Shown: positions 7,454 through 15,647 of the stretch, piece after piece
How positions within the stretch are numbered: the first letter of the stretch is position 1
Layout: every line of letters begins with the position of its first letter
Origin: Methylococcaceae bacterium UBA1147
GTDB taxonomy: Bacteria; Pseudomonadota; Gammaproteobacteria; Methylococcales; UBA1147
DNA length: 29,742 nt
Direction of reading: 5' to 3'
Assembly (NCBI GenBank): GCA_002311315.1
Contig: DBZZ01000054.1
Span: 1-29,742, forward strand
Position numbers and translations under genes: made by a program
The notes under the pieces: generated by a model
Seen by the model: the letters and a program-made list of their open reading frames with translations, nothing else
Databases searched by the model: none
What the model was told of the DNA's origin: nothing

Positions 7454-9798
7454 GACTTCTCGGCCATTGTCGGTCGGTTGACACCATTCTCGGTAGTTCT
7501 GCCATGCTGGCTCGGATTCGCGCATTGCTGGATAAAGGCAGAGACTTTTTCCTGGGTTTGCCCGGTATTCTCCATCAGTATTCCGTGTCGTTCCGATTCG
7601 ATCATGAGCAATTCCTTGGACGAGGAGCCGAGCTGGTCGAAAATGATTTCCGCACTTTTCGGGTCCACCACGGGGTCCTTGTCTCCTTGGATGACAATAA
7701 CTGGACATTGTACATTGCAGAGGCAATCTTCGGTTTCGATGATCAGTCTGCGCAGTTCGTACAGTGCGCGGACCGGGATATGCCGGTAGTTGACATCGGG
7801 GTGTTCCGGACTTTGCAGGAAGAAAGGCTTGATGCCTTCGTAGCTGGACATCCAGCGCACGAGGGTATTGGTTCCGTGAACCAGCGGTATGAACATCATT
7901 GTCGGGTCCTGGAACCTGATCGGAACCGAGATCGCCGATACTCCTGTGAATGATTCGGGTTGTTCTGCAGCCAGTCGCAGTGCCAGCGCGCCACCGGTTG
8001 AAAACCCGACCATATGGATCGATTCGGTGTAACGGCGAAGGATTGAATGTGCTCTTTGAAGCGATTTGTACCAGTCTTCCCATTGTTGTTCACGCAGGTC
8101 TCTGGGCGATGTCCCATGTCCTTTCAGACGCACGCCCATGACCATGTGACCCTGTTCCTTCAGGCGTTCGCCGAGCGAACGGACTTCGGCCGGAGAAGCC
8201 AGAAGCCCATGAACCAGTAGAACTCCGGAACTGCTTTGTTTTTCAGGTCGGAGGAAAAATGGACAGGGATCCTCGATCGCTGTTTCGAGGCGGTTGATAT
8301 CGTCAAAACAGGGTTTGGAGAAATAGTCCTTGTCCCATTTCCAGGACCTGATTTCGTCATCGAATTCGAGCTCGGCGAGTTCTGTCGGGTTGATCCGAAT
8401 CGCCTGATCGAGAGAGCTTTCACAGATCTCTCCGATCTGGGGCAATGGTGCGGTTTCGTTGAAATATACGACCACCGGATTTTGCAACCGCACGGTATCG
8501 AAATCCTGGGTTTCCAGAATTTTTGGCAGGAAATGGTAATGGTCTTCCAGGAGTTCCAGCAGGCCACTTGTCTCTGCGGTGGAAAGAAATTGTCTGAGGC
8601 CTTCGTTGTCCCCTTGCGGAAGGTCTCGGTAAGCATCGGGATTGATAATCCCCCTGTGCATGTGGATCGACCGAATATTTTGCAAGGCCTTGACAGCCAG
8701 ATACAAGGCCAGATGGAAATGTGCATGGCTGACTTCGAACTGTCCGTTTCTGGCCAGGGCTATGATCAACGCAGAAGCCAGATGACTTAGGTTCACCGTC
8801 ACCGCCTGGTACATGCATTCCATGTATTGGTCTCGAAGGATACCGGCTTTCTTCGTCATGCGCCCGGCAAGCAAGGTTTCGCCAATGGTTGCGGAGTTTG
8901 TATGCAGTTCGAAAACCTGATTCACTGAGCTGACCGTCGATGCGACATGCTTGATCAATTGGCGATCCGGCCAGTTCCACACCTGATCTGCGATGATAGG
9001 GCTTCCGAAGCGGATATCCATGTCTGTGTTCTTCAGCAGGATATTACCTTCAATCAACAGTTCTTCCGAATGGCGTCGGGTAATCCCCGAGTGCAGTAAC
9101 TCGGCTCCCTTCTTGAGTAGGTTGTCCTTGATCCGGATTGGGTAGAAGGTGATATTCGCAGGTATGATCACCGTTGGCCGCAGAGCGGATTCGAGCAGTG
9201 AGCCAATATTGATTATGCCCAGTTCGGTCGACCAGTCTTGCAGTCGTTTTGTTTCCCTTTTTTCGTAGGCCTGGGCCACTATTTTCTTGAAAGCATCGAT
9301 TCCAAGGGCCAGTACGGCCGCTCCGGTGTGGTGTTTTCTTCGTGTCAAGAGGGTGCGCGAGAAGATGCTGTAGTTTCCCCGATTGTCCAGCACTTGCCGG
9401 TCTTTCACCATGCCACCCTCGGGGAAGATGATTATTTTTCTTCCCTTCAGAACCTCCCTGGTCAGTATCGGCAACAGGTCTTTATGGTCATGGGGTACAG
9501 CGCCAACGGATGCTAGGTAATTCGCGAGAATCTCATCGCCGGAAAAAAACTCGCGGTGGGCTACCGAAAAGCAGTAGTGGCCGGTTTCTTCGTAGATCAG
9601 GTACTGGGGTATGAAGGTTTCGAAGCGGGCGAAGTGATTGAACAGGAAAATCTCGCCGTTGTCGATGATGTTTTTTCCCGCGTAAAGTTTGACATGAACG
9701 GAGAGAAGTTTCTTCAGGGTACGGAATATCCTGACCGACCAGTCGTAGGTCGAAGGATTGATTTCGTAGGTTTGGGTTGTGGACGGTTGCGTGTTCAT
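7450..9798 (-). CDS. Fusion of a PlsC/GPAT-like acyltransferase and an alpha/beta-hydrolase
   Basis: The 782-residue protein joins two lipid-active domains. Residues about 25-300 look like a glycerolipid acyltransferase: NHFARFE (54-60) gives His55 with Glu60 where the usual HX4D motif has Asp, and FPEGG (125-129) matches the glycerol-phosphate binding block. A helical linker of about 200 residues follows. Residues about 524-760 form a carboxylesterase/monoacylglycerol-lipase type hydrolase: LLVHG (527-531) oxyanion hole, GFSTGG with nucleophile Ser600, GDKDPVV with Asp708, and ERHGI with His738. No signal peptide is seen, so it is probably cytosolic or membrane-associated. GAGG lies just before the ATG. 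fadD overlaps its stop, implying a joint role in acyl activation, transfer and release. The actual substrates are unknown. Confidence 0.85.
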   Translation of the reverse strand: MNTQPSTTQTYEINPSTYDWSVRIFRTLKKLLSVHVKLYAGKNIIDNGEIFLFNHFARFETFIPQYLIYEETGHYCFSVAHREFFSGDEILANYLASVGAVPHDHKDLLPILTREVLKGRKIIIFPEGGMVKDRQVLDNRGNYSIFSRTLLTRRKHHTGAAVLALGIDAFKKIVAQAYEKRETKRLQDWSTELGIINIGSLLESALRPTVIIPANITFYPIRIKDNLLKKGAELLHSGITRRHSEELLIEGNILLKNTDMDIRFGSPIIADQVWNWPDRQLIKHVASTVSSVNQVFELHTNSATIGETLLAGRMTKKAGILRDQYMECMYQAVTVNLSHLASALIIALARNGQFEVSHAHFHLALYLAVKALQNIRSIHMHRGIINPDAYRDLPQGDNEGLRQFLSTAETSGLLELLEDHYHFLPKILETQDFDTVRLQNPVVVYFNETAPLPQIGEICESSLDQAIRINPTELAELEFDDEIRSWKWDKDYFSKPCFDDINRLETAIEDPCPFFLRPEKQSSSGVLLVHGLLASPAEVRSLGERLKEQGHMVMGVRLKGHGTSPRDLREQQWEDWYKSLQRAHSILRRYTESIHMVGFSTGGALALRLAAEQPESFTGVSAISVPIRFQDPTMMFIPLVHGTNTLVRWMSSYEGIKPFFLQSPEHPDVNYRHIPVRALYELRRLIIETEDCLCNVQCPVIVIQGDKDPVVDPKSAEIIFDQLGSSSKELLMIESERHGILMENTGQTQEKVSAFIQQCANPSQHGRTTENGVNRPTMAEKS

Positions 9799-9992
9799 GA
9801 CCTCGACGTCAGATTGAACTCTGGTGGAGAGACTGATTTTCTAAGACAGTCCCAAAGCCAATTTGATTTCCATATCCTGAGGTTTGGCAATGGTTGCTAG
9901 CGGGAAAATTACCTTCGATGGCGGGGCTGGCAATGCTTGCGGCTTGTGACCCACCCGGGTATGGCGTAGCTTTCGTTACTGCGCTTTTCCGG

Positions 9993-12071
9993 TTAATTAT
10001 GTGCTACTGTCGGCAACGCAAGGTTGATGTAGTCAACCAGGATCTGAGTGGTTTCCTGTAACAACGGGTCTTCAAGGTCAATTCTGTTGCCGTATTGGTC
10101 GGCCGGTTCGTCCTTCAGATCGGAATGTGTCTTCAGCAATTCCTTACCGGCTGCCGCCCGTCGTTTGTTTTCCAGTTTTAGCTGGTCACTCGCGGAATGA
10201 GATTTTTCTTCCCTTCTGACTGATTCATTCAGGGAAATCAGTTCCTTTCTTTTCAGTGTGTCCCGCAGTTTTCTCGTTTCCACAAGATACTCGAAGTCGG
10301 CCGACTGACGGGCCCTATTCTGATGACGTTGGTGAAGTTCGTCGATCCAGGGCTTTATATCCCCGTACTTGCGGTAATAGACGGTCGAGATGGTATCCCA
10401 CGGCAGTGCATTGGGCAGCGCACTTTCTCCGATGTCGCTATTATCCAGAAGGCTGGGAAACGCGATATCCGGAATCACTCCCCGGTTTTGGGTGCTTCCA
10501 CCCGAGATGCGGTAAAATTTCGATTGCGTAAGCTTCAACTGCCCCGGATTCACCGGCTGGAGGGACTGAACCGTGCCCTTGCCAAAGGTCTGGTTGCCGA
10601 CCACGATCCCTCTCTGGTAATCCTGAATGGCACCGGCGAAAATCTCGGATGCCGAGGCGCTCAGGCGGTTGACCAGTACGATCAGAGGTCCCGAATAGGC
10701 CTGGCTAGGATCGCGGTCCTCAAGGACGCGTGTTTCACCTCTCGCGTTCCGGATCTGTACGGTCGGTCCGGTTTTGATGAACAGCCCAGTCATCGTAACT
10801 GCCTCCGACAGCGAGCCCCCACTGTTGTTGCGAAGATCAATGACCAGTCCGTCGATATGCTTCTGCTTGAGTTCGCTGATCAGACGTCGTACATCACGTG
10901 TGGTGCTTTTGTAACTTGGGTCCCCGGCCTGTTGGGCATGGTAATCCGAATAGAAGGTGGGTATGTCGATTATGCCAATTCTCGATGTTGCCAGTCCTTT
11001 TCCCTTCACCTCGAGGACATCCATCTTTGCCGCCTGTTCCTCTAGGTGGACCGTGTCTCGGGTGATGCTGATGATCGTGGACGATCCGTGTGTCTTTGCA
11101 TCGGCAGTCATGATTTCCAGTTGAACGATCGATCCCTTTGGACCGCGGATAAGGGCAACCACGTCGTCCAGGCGCCATCCCACGACATCGACGATATCAC
11201 CGTTTGCGCCCTGTCCAACGCCGACAATACGATCGGTCGGTTTGAGTTGGCCCTGGGTATCGGCAGGCCCCGCCGGAACCAGTCTGAGTACCTTGGTGAA
11301 TTCTTCTTCGCTTTGCAGTACCGCACCGATCCCTTCAAGCGACAATTTCATGTTGATGGCGAAATTCTCCGAGGTTCGCGGATTAAAATACCGGGTGTGC
11401 GGGTCATAGAGCCCGGTAAAGGCGTTCATATAAATCTGGAATACATCACTGGTCTTGAACTGTTCCAGCCGTTTCATCTGAGTTTGGTAGCGCGACATCA
11501 GTTTCTCGCTAATTTCCTGGTCCTGCTTTTCGGAGAGCCTCATGCTCAGCACTGCATTCTTCAGTTGCTTATGCCAGAGGTTTTCGAGTTCGGTTTTGTC
11601 TGCGGCCCAGGCTTCCTTATCGCGATCGATCCTGAGCGATTCGGTTTTGTCGAAGTCGAAGGCGTCAGTGCCTGGGTCAAGCGTCGAAAGCATGAACTCG
11701 AGTCGTTCACGCGTGCGCTGGAGATAACGATTGAAGATGCGATAGGCGGCAGTCAGGTCGCCATTCTTGAGATCGTCGTCCAGTCGGTCGCGATAGACTG
11801 CGAACTCGTTGGCATCGGCCTGGGTAAAGTAACTGCGGGACCGGTCCAGGTTCTCCATGTAATGGTCGAGCATCTTGGTCGAGAATTCATCGTCGATTTC
11901 CAGATGTTGGTAATGGCCGAGCCTGATGTAGTCGATGATCTTTTTCGATGTTTCCGAATACTCGGGTTCTGCTGCCAGAATGCCGTGGTTGAGTGTAGCG
12001 GCTTTCCCGAAGCTGCTCGGTGGGAGGGCCAGAACGGCAATTGTTACCAGGAAATACGCGATTTTCTTCAT
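9993..12071 (-). CDS. prc: Carboxy-terminal processing (tail-specific) protease Prc
   Basis: This 692-residue periplasmic serine-lysine protease degrades proteins with nonpolar C-termini and, in E. coli, trims penicillin-binding protein 3 and peptidoglycan hydrolases. A signal peptide covers about residues 1-22. The PDZ domain spans roughly 240-330 (LSLEGIGAVL start). The S41 catalytic triad is Ser473 in SASASEI, Asp484 in IQDYQRG and Lys498 in TFGKGTVQ, with the same 11 and 25 residue spacings as E. coli Tsp. The basic C-terminal extension of the gamma-type enzyme is present. I chose ATG 12071 because the signal peptide begins there; a further ATG at 12146 would sit inside a possible -10 box (TATCAT, 12150-12145). 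No strong ribosome site is seen. Confidence 0.95.
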   Translation of the reverse strand: MKKIAYFLVTIAVLALPPSSFGKAATLNHGILAAEPEYSETSKKIIDYIRLGHYQHLEIDDEFSTKMLDHYMENLDRSRSYFTQADANEFAVYRDRLDDDLKNGDLTAAYRIFNRYLQRTRERLEFMLSTLDPGTDAFDFDKTESLRIDRDKEAWAADKTELENLWHKQLKNAVLSMRLSEKQDQEISEKLMSRYQTQMKRLEQFKTSDVFQIYMNAFTGLYDPHTRYFNPRTSENFAINMKLSLEGIGAVLQSEEEFTKVLRLVPAGPADTQGQLKPTDRIVGVGQGANGDIVDVVGWRLDDVVALIRGPKGSIVQLEIMTADAKTHGSSTIISITRDTVHLEEQAAKMDVLEVKGKGLATSRIGIIDIPTFYSDYHAQQAGDPSYKSTTRDVRRLISELKQKHIDGLVIDLRNNSGGSLSEAVTMTGLFIKTGPTVQIRNARGETRVLEDRDPSQAYSGPLIVLVNRLSASASEIFAGAIQDYQRGIVVGNQTFGKGTVQSLQPVNPGQLKLTQSKFYRISGGSTQNRGVIPDIAFPSLLDNSDIGESALPNALPWDTISTVYYRKYGDIKPWIDELHQRHQNRARQSADFEYLVETRKLRDTLKRKELISLNESVRREEKSHSASDQLKLENKRRAAAGKELLKTHSDLKDEPADQYGNRIDLEDPLLQETTQILVDYINLALPTVAHN

Positions 12072-12401
12072 TGTTGTTGATTCAGTGTCAAGGCTTTCTT
12101 GAATCGCCGATTGGACATCAGGCCGGGCAATAAACTTCATTACCATGATAGCGCAAAATACGCACGAAAGTTCCGGAGTGCCGGGGATCTGTGGAACGGA
12201 TTTCGTTCAGGAATGCGGCCAGATGGCTTTCGGGGTTACAGGGACGAACATCCCCCATTGATCATGACAGCCTTGCATGATCGCAAGACAGGCCTGCGGC
12301 TTGTTCAACGGCAAGGGTAACGGTCCCCCGATGGCTTCGTGGTGACTATTGGAAATGGCGTCAGTATACTAGTTCCAAGATTACTTGGATTTGCATGGGA
12401 C
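12072..12401. other. Divergent region upstream of prc
   Basis: The stretch holds no recognisable gene. It contains a possible minus-strand -10 box TATCAT (12150-12145) with a poor -35, and a small hairpin CTTGC/GCAAG near 12275-12290. Nothing else stands out. Confidence 0.45.
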
Positions 12402-12509
12402 ATGCGTGTGTGTTGGTTCTGCATCGTGTTTTTGGCGATTTCCGGGTGCGATGCACCGGCAGATCGTTCAAGGTTGGAGAATCGTCGACAACAACCGGCT
12501 TTTTTTAGG
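12402..12509 (+). CDS. Possible very small lipoprotein (35 residues)
   Basis: A 36-codon frame encodes a short N-terminus, a hydrophobic stretch CWFCIVFLAI and the lipobox ISGC with Cys16, followed by a polar tail of 19 residues. This is the pattern of a minimal outer- or inner-membrane lipoprotein. The tail lacks the KGPLYLP signature of LptM-type small lipoproteins. There is only a weak purine run before the ATG, so expression is uncertain. It lies 101 bases upstream of ppiC on the same strand. A random occurrence of a lipobox-like frame is the main alternative. Confidence 0.3.
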
Positions 12510-12610
12510 GCATGAGGTTGGGACAGAAAGTGCCGGCAAGTCTCTCGGGCCGGAACGACATTTCTTTACGGTTCCCGGTATATATTGAATATTGAATTTG
12601 GAGATGAATG

Positions 12611-12892
12611 ATGGCGAGTGCTAAGGCACGTCACATATTGGTGGACACAGAGGAAGAGTGTGGAAAGTTGAAAGCGGAAATCCTCGAAGGCGGAGATTTT
12701 GCCAAGGTAGCGAAACAACATTCGAACTGTCCTTCCGGGGGTAATGGCGGTGATCTGGGCGAATTTAGTCCGGGACAAATGGTCCGGGAATTTGATGAGG
12801 TCGTTTTCAACGAGGCGGTGAACACGGTACACGGGCCCATCAAGACCCAGTTCGGTTATCACCTGATTGAGGTAACAAGCCGTAGTGACTAG
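12611..12892 (+). CDS. ppiC: Parvulin-type peptidyl-prolyl cis-trans isomerase
   Basis: The 93-residue cytosolic protein is a single rotamase domain with no signal peptide, like E. coli PpiC. Visible motifs are ARHILVDTEEEC at the start, DFAKVAKQHSNCPSGGNGGD, LGEFSPGQMVREFDE and the closing FGYHLIEVT. It speeds proline isomerisation during folding. Two adjacent ATG codons (12608 and 12611) follow GGAG; the second has the better 7-base spacing and gives the usual MAxxKA-type N-terminus. It is followed by a hairpin terminator and then by an FKBP gene, so two unrelated prolyl isomerase families stand side by side. Confidence 0.9.
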   Translation: MASAKARHILVDTEEECGKLKAEILEGGDFAKVAKQHSNCPSGGNGGDLGEFSPGQMVREFDEVVFNEAVNTVHGPIKTQFGYHLIEVTSRSD

Positions 12893-12927
12893 CCTTCAAG
12901 TGGGTACGAGGCAGCAATTTGAAGGCT
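12891..12927 (+). repeat. Inverted repeat alternative to the ppiC terminator hairpin
   Basis: AGCCTTCAA (12891-12899) pairs perfectly with TTGAAGGCT (12919-12927). The second arm shares GCT with the 3' arm of the terminator stem, so this hairpin and the terminator cannot form together. This is the geometry of an antiterminator, though no leader peptide or ligand-binding domain is visible. Confidence 0.5.
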
Positions 12928-12936
12928 GCCTTTTTT
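12909..12936 (+). terminator. Rho-independent terminator after ppiC
   Basis: AGGCAGC (12909-12915) and GCTGCCT (12925-12931) form a 7-base stem with a 9-base loop, followed by a T-run to 12936. It begins 17 bases after the ppiC stop and 38 bases before the FKBP start. Confidence 0.8.
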
Positions 12937-12973
12937 GGGTAGAGAGATTATTTTGGGTGGAGGATTGAACAAG

Positions 12974-13438
12974 ATGCTGGGTCTGTTTCGAAAGGTTGTT
13001 TCGGTTTTTTTCTTGCTGTATCTGGTGCCCGGGTTGGTACACGCGGGGCTGGCGGAAGACAATCTGAAAACGGGTACCGAATTCCTGCAAGCCAACGCGG
13101 CCAAGCAAGATGTTCATGTTACCGCGAGTGGTTTACAGTACTTCGTTATCAGCGAAGGTGGAGGGGCCTCCCCGGGACCAACGGACCGGGTTACTGTGAA
13201 TTACCGGGGGTCAACTATCGTGGGCAAGGTGTTTGATCAGTCGTCTGCCATATCTTTTGGTCTGAACCGGGTAATCCGTGGCTGGACCGAGGGGCTTCAA
13301 TTGATGAAGGTGGGAGCGAAGTATCGATTTTTCATCCCGCCCGACTTGGCCTATGGACAGCATGGGGCGGGTGGCGTGATCGGACCCAACGAAGCACTGA
13401 TATTTGATATCGAACTGTTGTCTGTCAAATCACTGTAA
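12974..13438 (+). CDS. FKBP-type peptidyl-prolyl cis-trans isomerase, exported
   Basis: The 154-residue product has a signal peptide (hydrophobic core about residues 8-20, likely cleavage after LVHA) and a single FKBP domain from about residue 45. The fold motifs VTVNYRGS, GKVFDQS, VIRGWTEGLQLMKVGAKYRF and the flap/strand PPDLAYGQHG with NEALIFDIELL are all present, including the Tyr, Phe-Asp and Trp positions of the active pocket. It should act in the periplasm, like short Mip/FkpA relatives. The start at 12974 is chosen for the signal peptide and the GGAGG about 11 bases upstream; an upstream in-frame ATG adds 13 unlikely residues. sucC follows 61 bases later. Confidence 0.9.
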   Translation: MLGLFRKVVSVFFLLYLVPGLVHAGLAEDNLKTGTEFLQANAAKQDVHVTASGLQYFVISEGGGASPGPTDRVTVNYRGSTIVGKVFDQSSAISFGLNRVIRGWTEGLQLMKVGAKYRFFIPPDLAYGQHGAGGVIGPNEALIFDIELLSVKSL

Positions 13439-13499
13439 CGACCCCGGGTTGCCGTGTTGACCGCAGCGGTTCTGACGGCGAGTCGAGTGAGGGAACGCC

Positions 13500-14663
13500 A
13501 TGAACCTTCATGAATTCCAGTCTAAGCGTTTGTTGGCCGATTACGGAATACCGATTCCGACTGGCGTTTCTGCCCGCACGGCGGATGAGGCCATGAAAGT
13601 AGCGCATTCGCTGGGAGGGAAGGCCTGGGTCGTCAAGGCACAGGTTCACGCCGGTGGCCGCGGAAAGGCCGGCGGGATCAAGATTGTCGACAGTGTCGAA
13701 GGCGTTGGTACCGCATCGGCTTCAATGCTCGGCAAGCGGCTGACGACGAAGCAGACAGGGCCCGGCGGGCTACCGATTGATATCGTACTGATCGAGCAAG
13801 TCAACGTAATTACCCGCGAAATTTATCTGAGTGTGCTGATTGACCGGGTTTCTGAACGGATTCTTTTCATGGCTTCTGCTGCTGGAGGCATGAATATCGA
13901 GGAAGTGGCCATTTCTTCACCTGAAGCGATTATCATGGCTGTGGTCGACCCGGCAGCCGGCCTGCAACCTTACCAGAGCCGGAAACTGGCTTTTTCCCTG
14001 GAGTTGGAAGGAAAACAGATTAGCCAGCTTGAACAGATCATGCGCGGGCTCTACCGCCTGTTTCTGGACAAGGACGCCAGCCAGATCGAAATCAATCCGC
14101 TGGTTGTAAGCAGCGAAGGGGATCTGCTGGCGTTGGATGCAAAGATGAATTTTGATGATAACGCACTGTATTCTCATTTCGATATTTCCCAGATGAGGGA
14201 TCCCTTCCAGGAAGATGACAAGGAGGCAGTCGCGCGCCAGTTCGGACTGAATTACATTACCCTCGATGGTTCCATTGGCTGCATGGTCAATGGGGCCGGC
14301 CTGGCAATGGCCACCATGGATCTTGTGCAGCTAAAGGGTGGTGAACCAGCCAATTTCCTGGATGTTGGCGGCGACACGGACGCACAGAAGGTTGCCGAGG
14401 CTTTCAAACTGATTCTATCGGATGGCAACGTTAAGACGGTGTTGATCAACATCTTTGGCGGTATCGTTCGTTGCGACGTGATTGCCGAAGGGATTCTCAG
14501 TGCGATACGGGAAGTTGGAGTTCATGTTCCGGTAATCGTGCGGCTGGAAGGCACAAGCGCCAGGGAAGGACTATCAATCCTGGAAAAGGCAGGGCTGGAC
14601 ATTGTGACAGCGGAAGACCTGGAAGAGGCGGCAGTCAAGGCAGTTGCGGCGGCAGCTGGCTGA
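13500..14663 (+). CDS. sucC: Succinate-CoA ligase, beta subunit
   Basis: The 387-residue subunit binds nucleotide (ATP-grasp domain, about residues 1-235) and CoA/succinate partners in the TCA cycle enzyme that converts succinyl-CoA to succinate with substrate-level phosphorylation. Motifs are VKAQVHAGGRGKAGG (46-60), EINPLVV, LDAKMNFDDNALY, CMVNGAGLAMATMD, GEPANFLDVGG and NIFGGIVRCD. The last motif reads IFGGIVRCD as in SucC, not IFAGINRCD as in malate-CoA ligase MtkA, so I prefer succinate. GAGGGAACGCC gives the ribosome site. sucD follows after 71 bases. Confidence 0.93.
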   Translation: MNLHEFQSKRLLADYGIPIPTGVSARTADEAMKVAHSLGGKAWVVKAQVHAGGRGKAGGIKIVDSVEGVGTASASMLGKRLTTKQTGPGGLPIDIVLIEQVNVITREIYLSVLIDRVSERILFMASAAGGMNIEEVAISSPEAIIMAVVDPAAGLQPYQSRKLAFSLELEGKQISQLEQIMRGLYRLFLDKDASQIEINPLVVSSEGDLLALDAKMNFDDNALYSHFDISQMRDPFQEDDKEAVARQFGLNYITLDGSIGCMVNGAGLAMATMDLVQLKGGEPANFLDVGGDTDAQKVAEAFKLILSDGNVKTVLINIFGGIVRCDVIAEGILSAIREVGVHVPVIVRLEGTSAREGLSILEKAGLDIVTAEDLEEAAVKAVAAAAG

Positions 14664-14734
14664 TGGCGGTTTTTGCGCGGCGTTGCCAGCAGGCGATGAC
14701 ACGTTTTTTTCTTGTATAGCGAGGATGAAATTCA

Positions 14735-15604
14735 ATGAGCATCCTGGTGAATCGCGACACCAAGGTTATTTGCCAGGGTTTTACCGGCAAACAGGGAACC
14801 TACCATTCTCGCCAGGCCCTGGAATACGGGACAAGACTGGTGGGGGGGGTAACACCAGGCCGCGGAGGAACAACACACCTGGGACTGCCGGTGTTCGACA
14901 CCGTGGATCAGGCGATGCTCGAGACGCGGCCGGATGCCTCGGTGGTTTACGTTCCTCCGCCGTTTGCTGCCGATGCCATGCTGGAAGCAGCGGCTAGCGG
15001 TATTAAGACGATTATCTGCATCACGGAAGGGATTCCGGTGCTGCAGATGCTCAGATTGAAGGCTGTACTCGCCGCACAGGATACCGTTCTTGTCGGACCC
15101 AATTGTCCCGGGGTGATCACCCCGGGCGAGTGCAAGATCGGAATCATGCCGGGCTTTATCCATCAACCGGGGTGCATCGGGATCGTCTCGAGATCGGGTA
15201 CACTCACCTATGAAGCCGTTTACCAGACCACAAGGGCGGGTCTTGGACAGAGCACTTGTGTTGGAATTGGTGGGGATCCGATCCATGGGCTCGGCTTTGT
15301 TGAGGTACTGGAAAAGTTCGAAGCCGACGAGCAGACCCGTGGCATCATCATGGTCGGGGAGATTGGTGGTTCGGCCGAAGAAAGAGCGGCTGACTACATC
15401 AGACAGCATATCAGCAAACCGGTGGTCGCCTATATCGCCGGAGTGACAGCGCCGTCAGACAAGCGTATGGGCCATGCCGGCGCCATCGTATCGGGCGGAA
15501 AGGGTACCGCGGAAGACAAGTTTTCAGTTCTGGAATCGGCCGGAGTTAACATCGTAAGGTCACCAACCGAAATGGGGCAACGCATGCAGGAATGTCTTTC
15601 CTGA
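14735..15604 (+). CDS. sucD: Succinate-CoA ligase, alpha subunit
   Basis: The 289-residue subunit carries the CoA-binding Rossmann domain and the phosphohistidine. The opening [15 protein letters not shown] and the run [20 protein letters not shown] match E. coli SucD closely, as do [17 protein letters not shown] and [14 protein letters not shown]. The histidine of [16 protein letters not shown], near residue 246, is the expected phosphorylation site. Length equals E. coli SucD. GAGGA lies about 10 bases before the ATG. With sucC it forms a complete heterodimer pair, and nadE follows after 43 bases on the same strand. Confidence 0.95.
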   Translation: MSILVNRDTKVICQGFTGKQGTYHSRQALEYGTRLVGGVTPGRGGTTHLGLPVFDTVDQAMLETRPDASVVYVPPPFAADAMLEAAASGIKTIICITEGIPVLQMLRLKAVLAAQDTVLVGPNCPGVITPGECKIGIMPGFIHQPGCIGIVSRSGTLTYEAVYQTTRAGLGQSTCVGIGGDPIHGLGFVEVLEKFEADEQTRGIIMVGEIGGSAEERAADYIRQHISKPVVAYIAGVTAPSDKRMGHAGAIVSGGKGTAEDKFSVLESAGVNIVRSPTEMGQRMQECLS

Positions 15605-15647
15605 CCTCGACGTTGAACCATTCCCTGAACCAGCCAAACCTCAGACA

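Noticed and set aside
7454..8083. N-terminal extension of the fadD frame by about 210 codons.
   Set aside because: It overlaps the alpha/beta-hydrolase coding sequence, and the FadD domain begins exactly at the ATGA-coupled start.
11046..12080. A 344-codon open frame on the plus strand opposite prc.
   Set aside because: It lies fully inside a confidently identified protease gene, has no ribosome site or recognisable motif, and is a codon-bias shadow.
12470..12508. A weak stem (GGTTG/CAACC) before a T-run, resembling a terminator.
   Set aside because: Only five base pairs with a long loop and extra bases before the T-run; it also lies inside the candidate lipoprotein frame.
13500..15604. Malate-CoA ligase (mtkAB) for a serine cycle, suggested by the nearby sgaA.
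   Set aside because: The beta subunit has the SucC form IFGGIVRCD and both subunits track E. coli SucCD closely in length and motifs.
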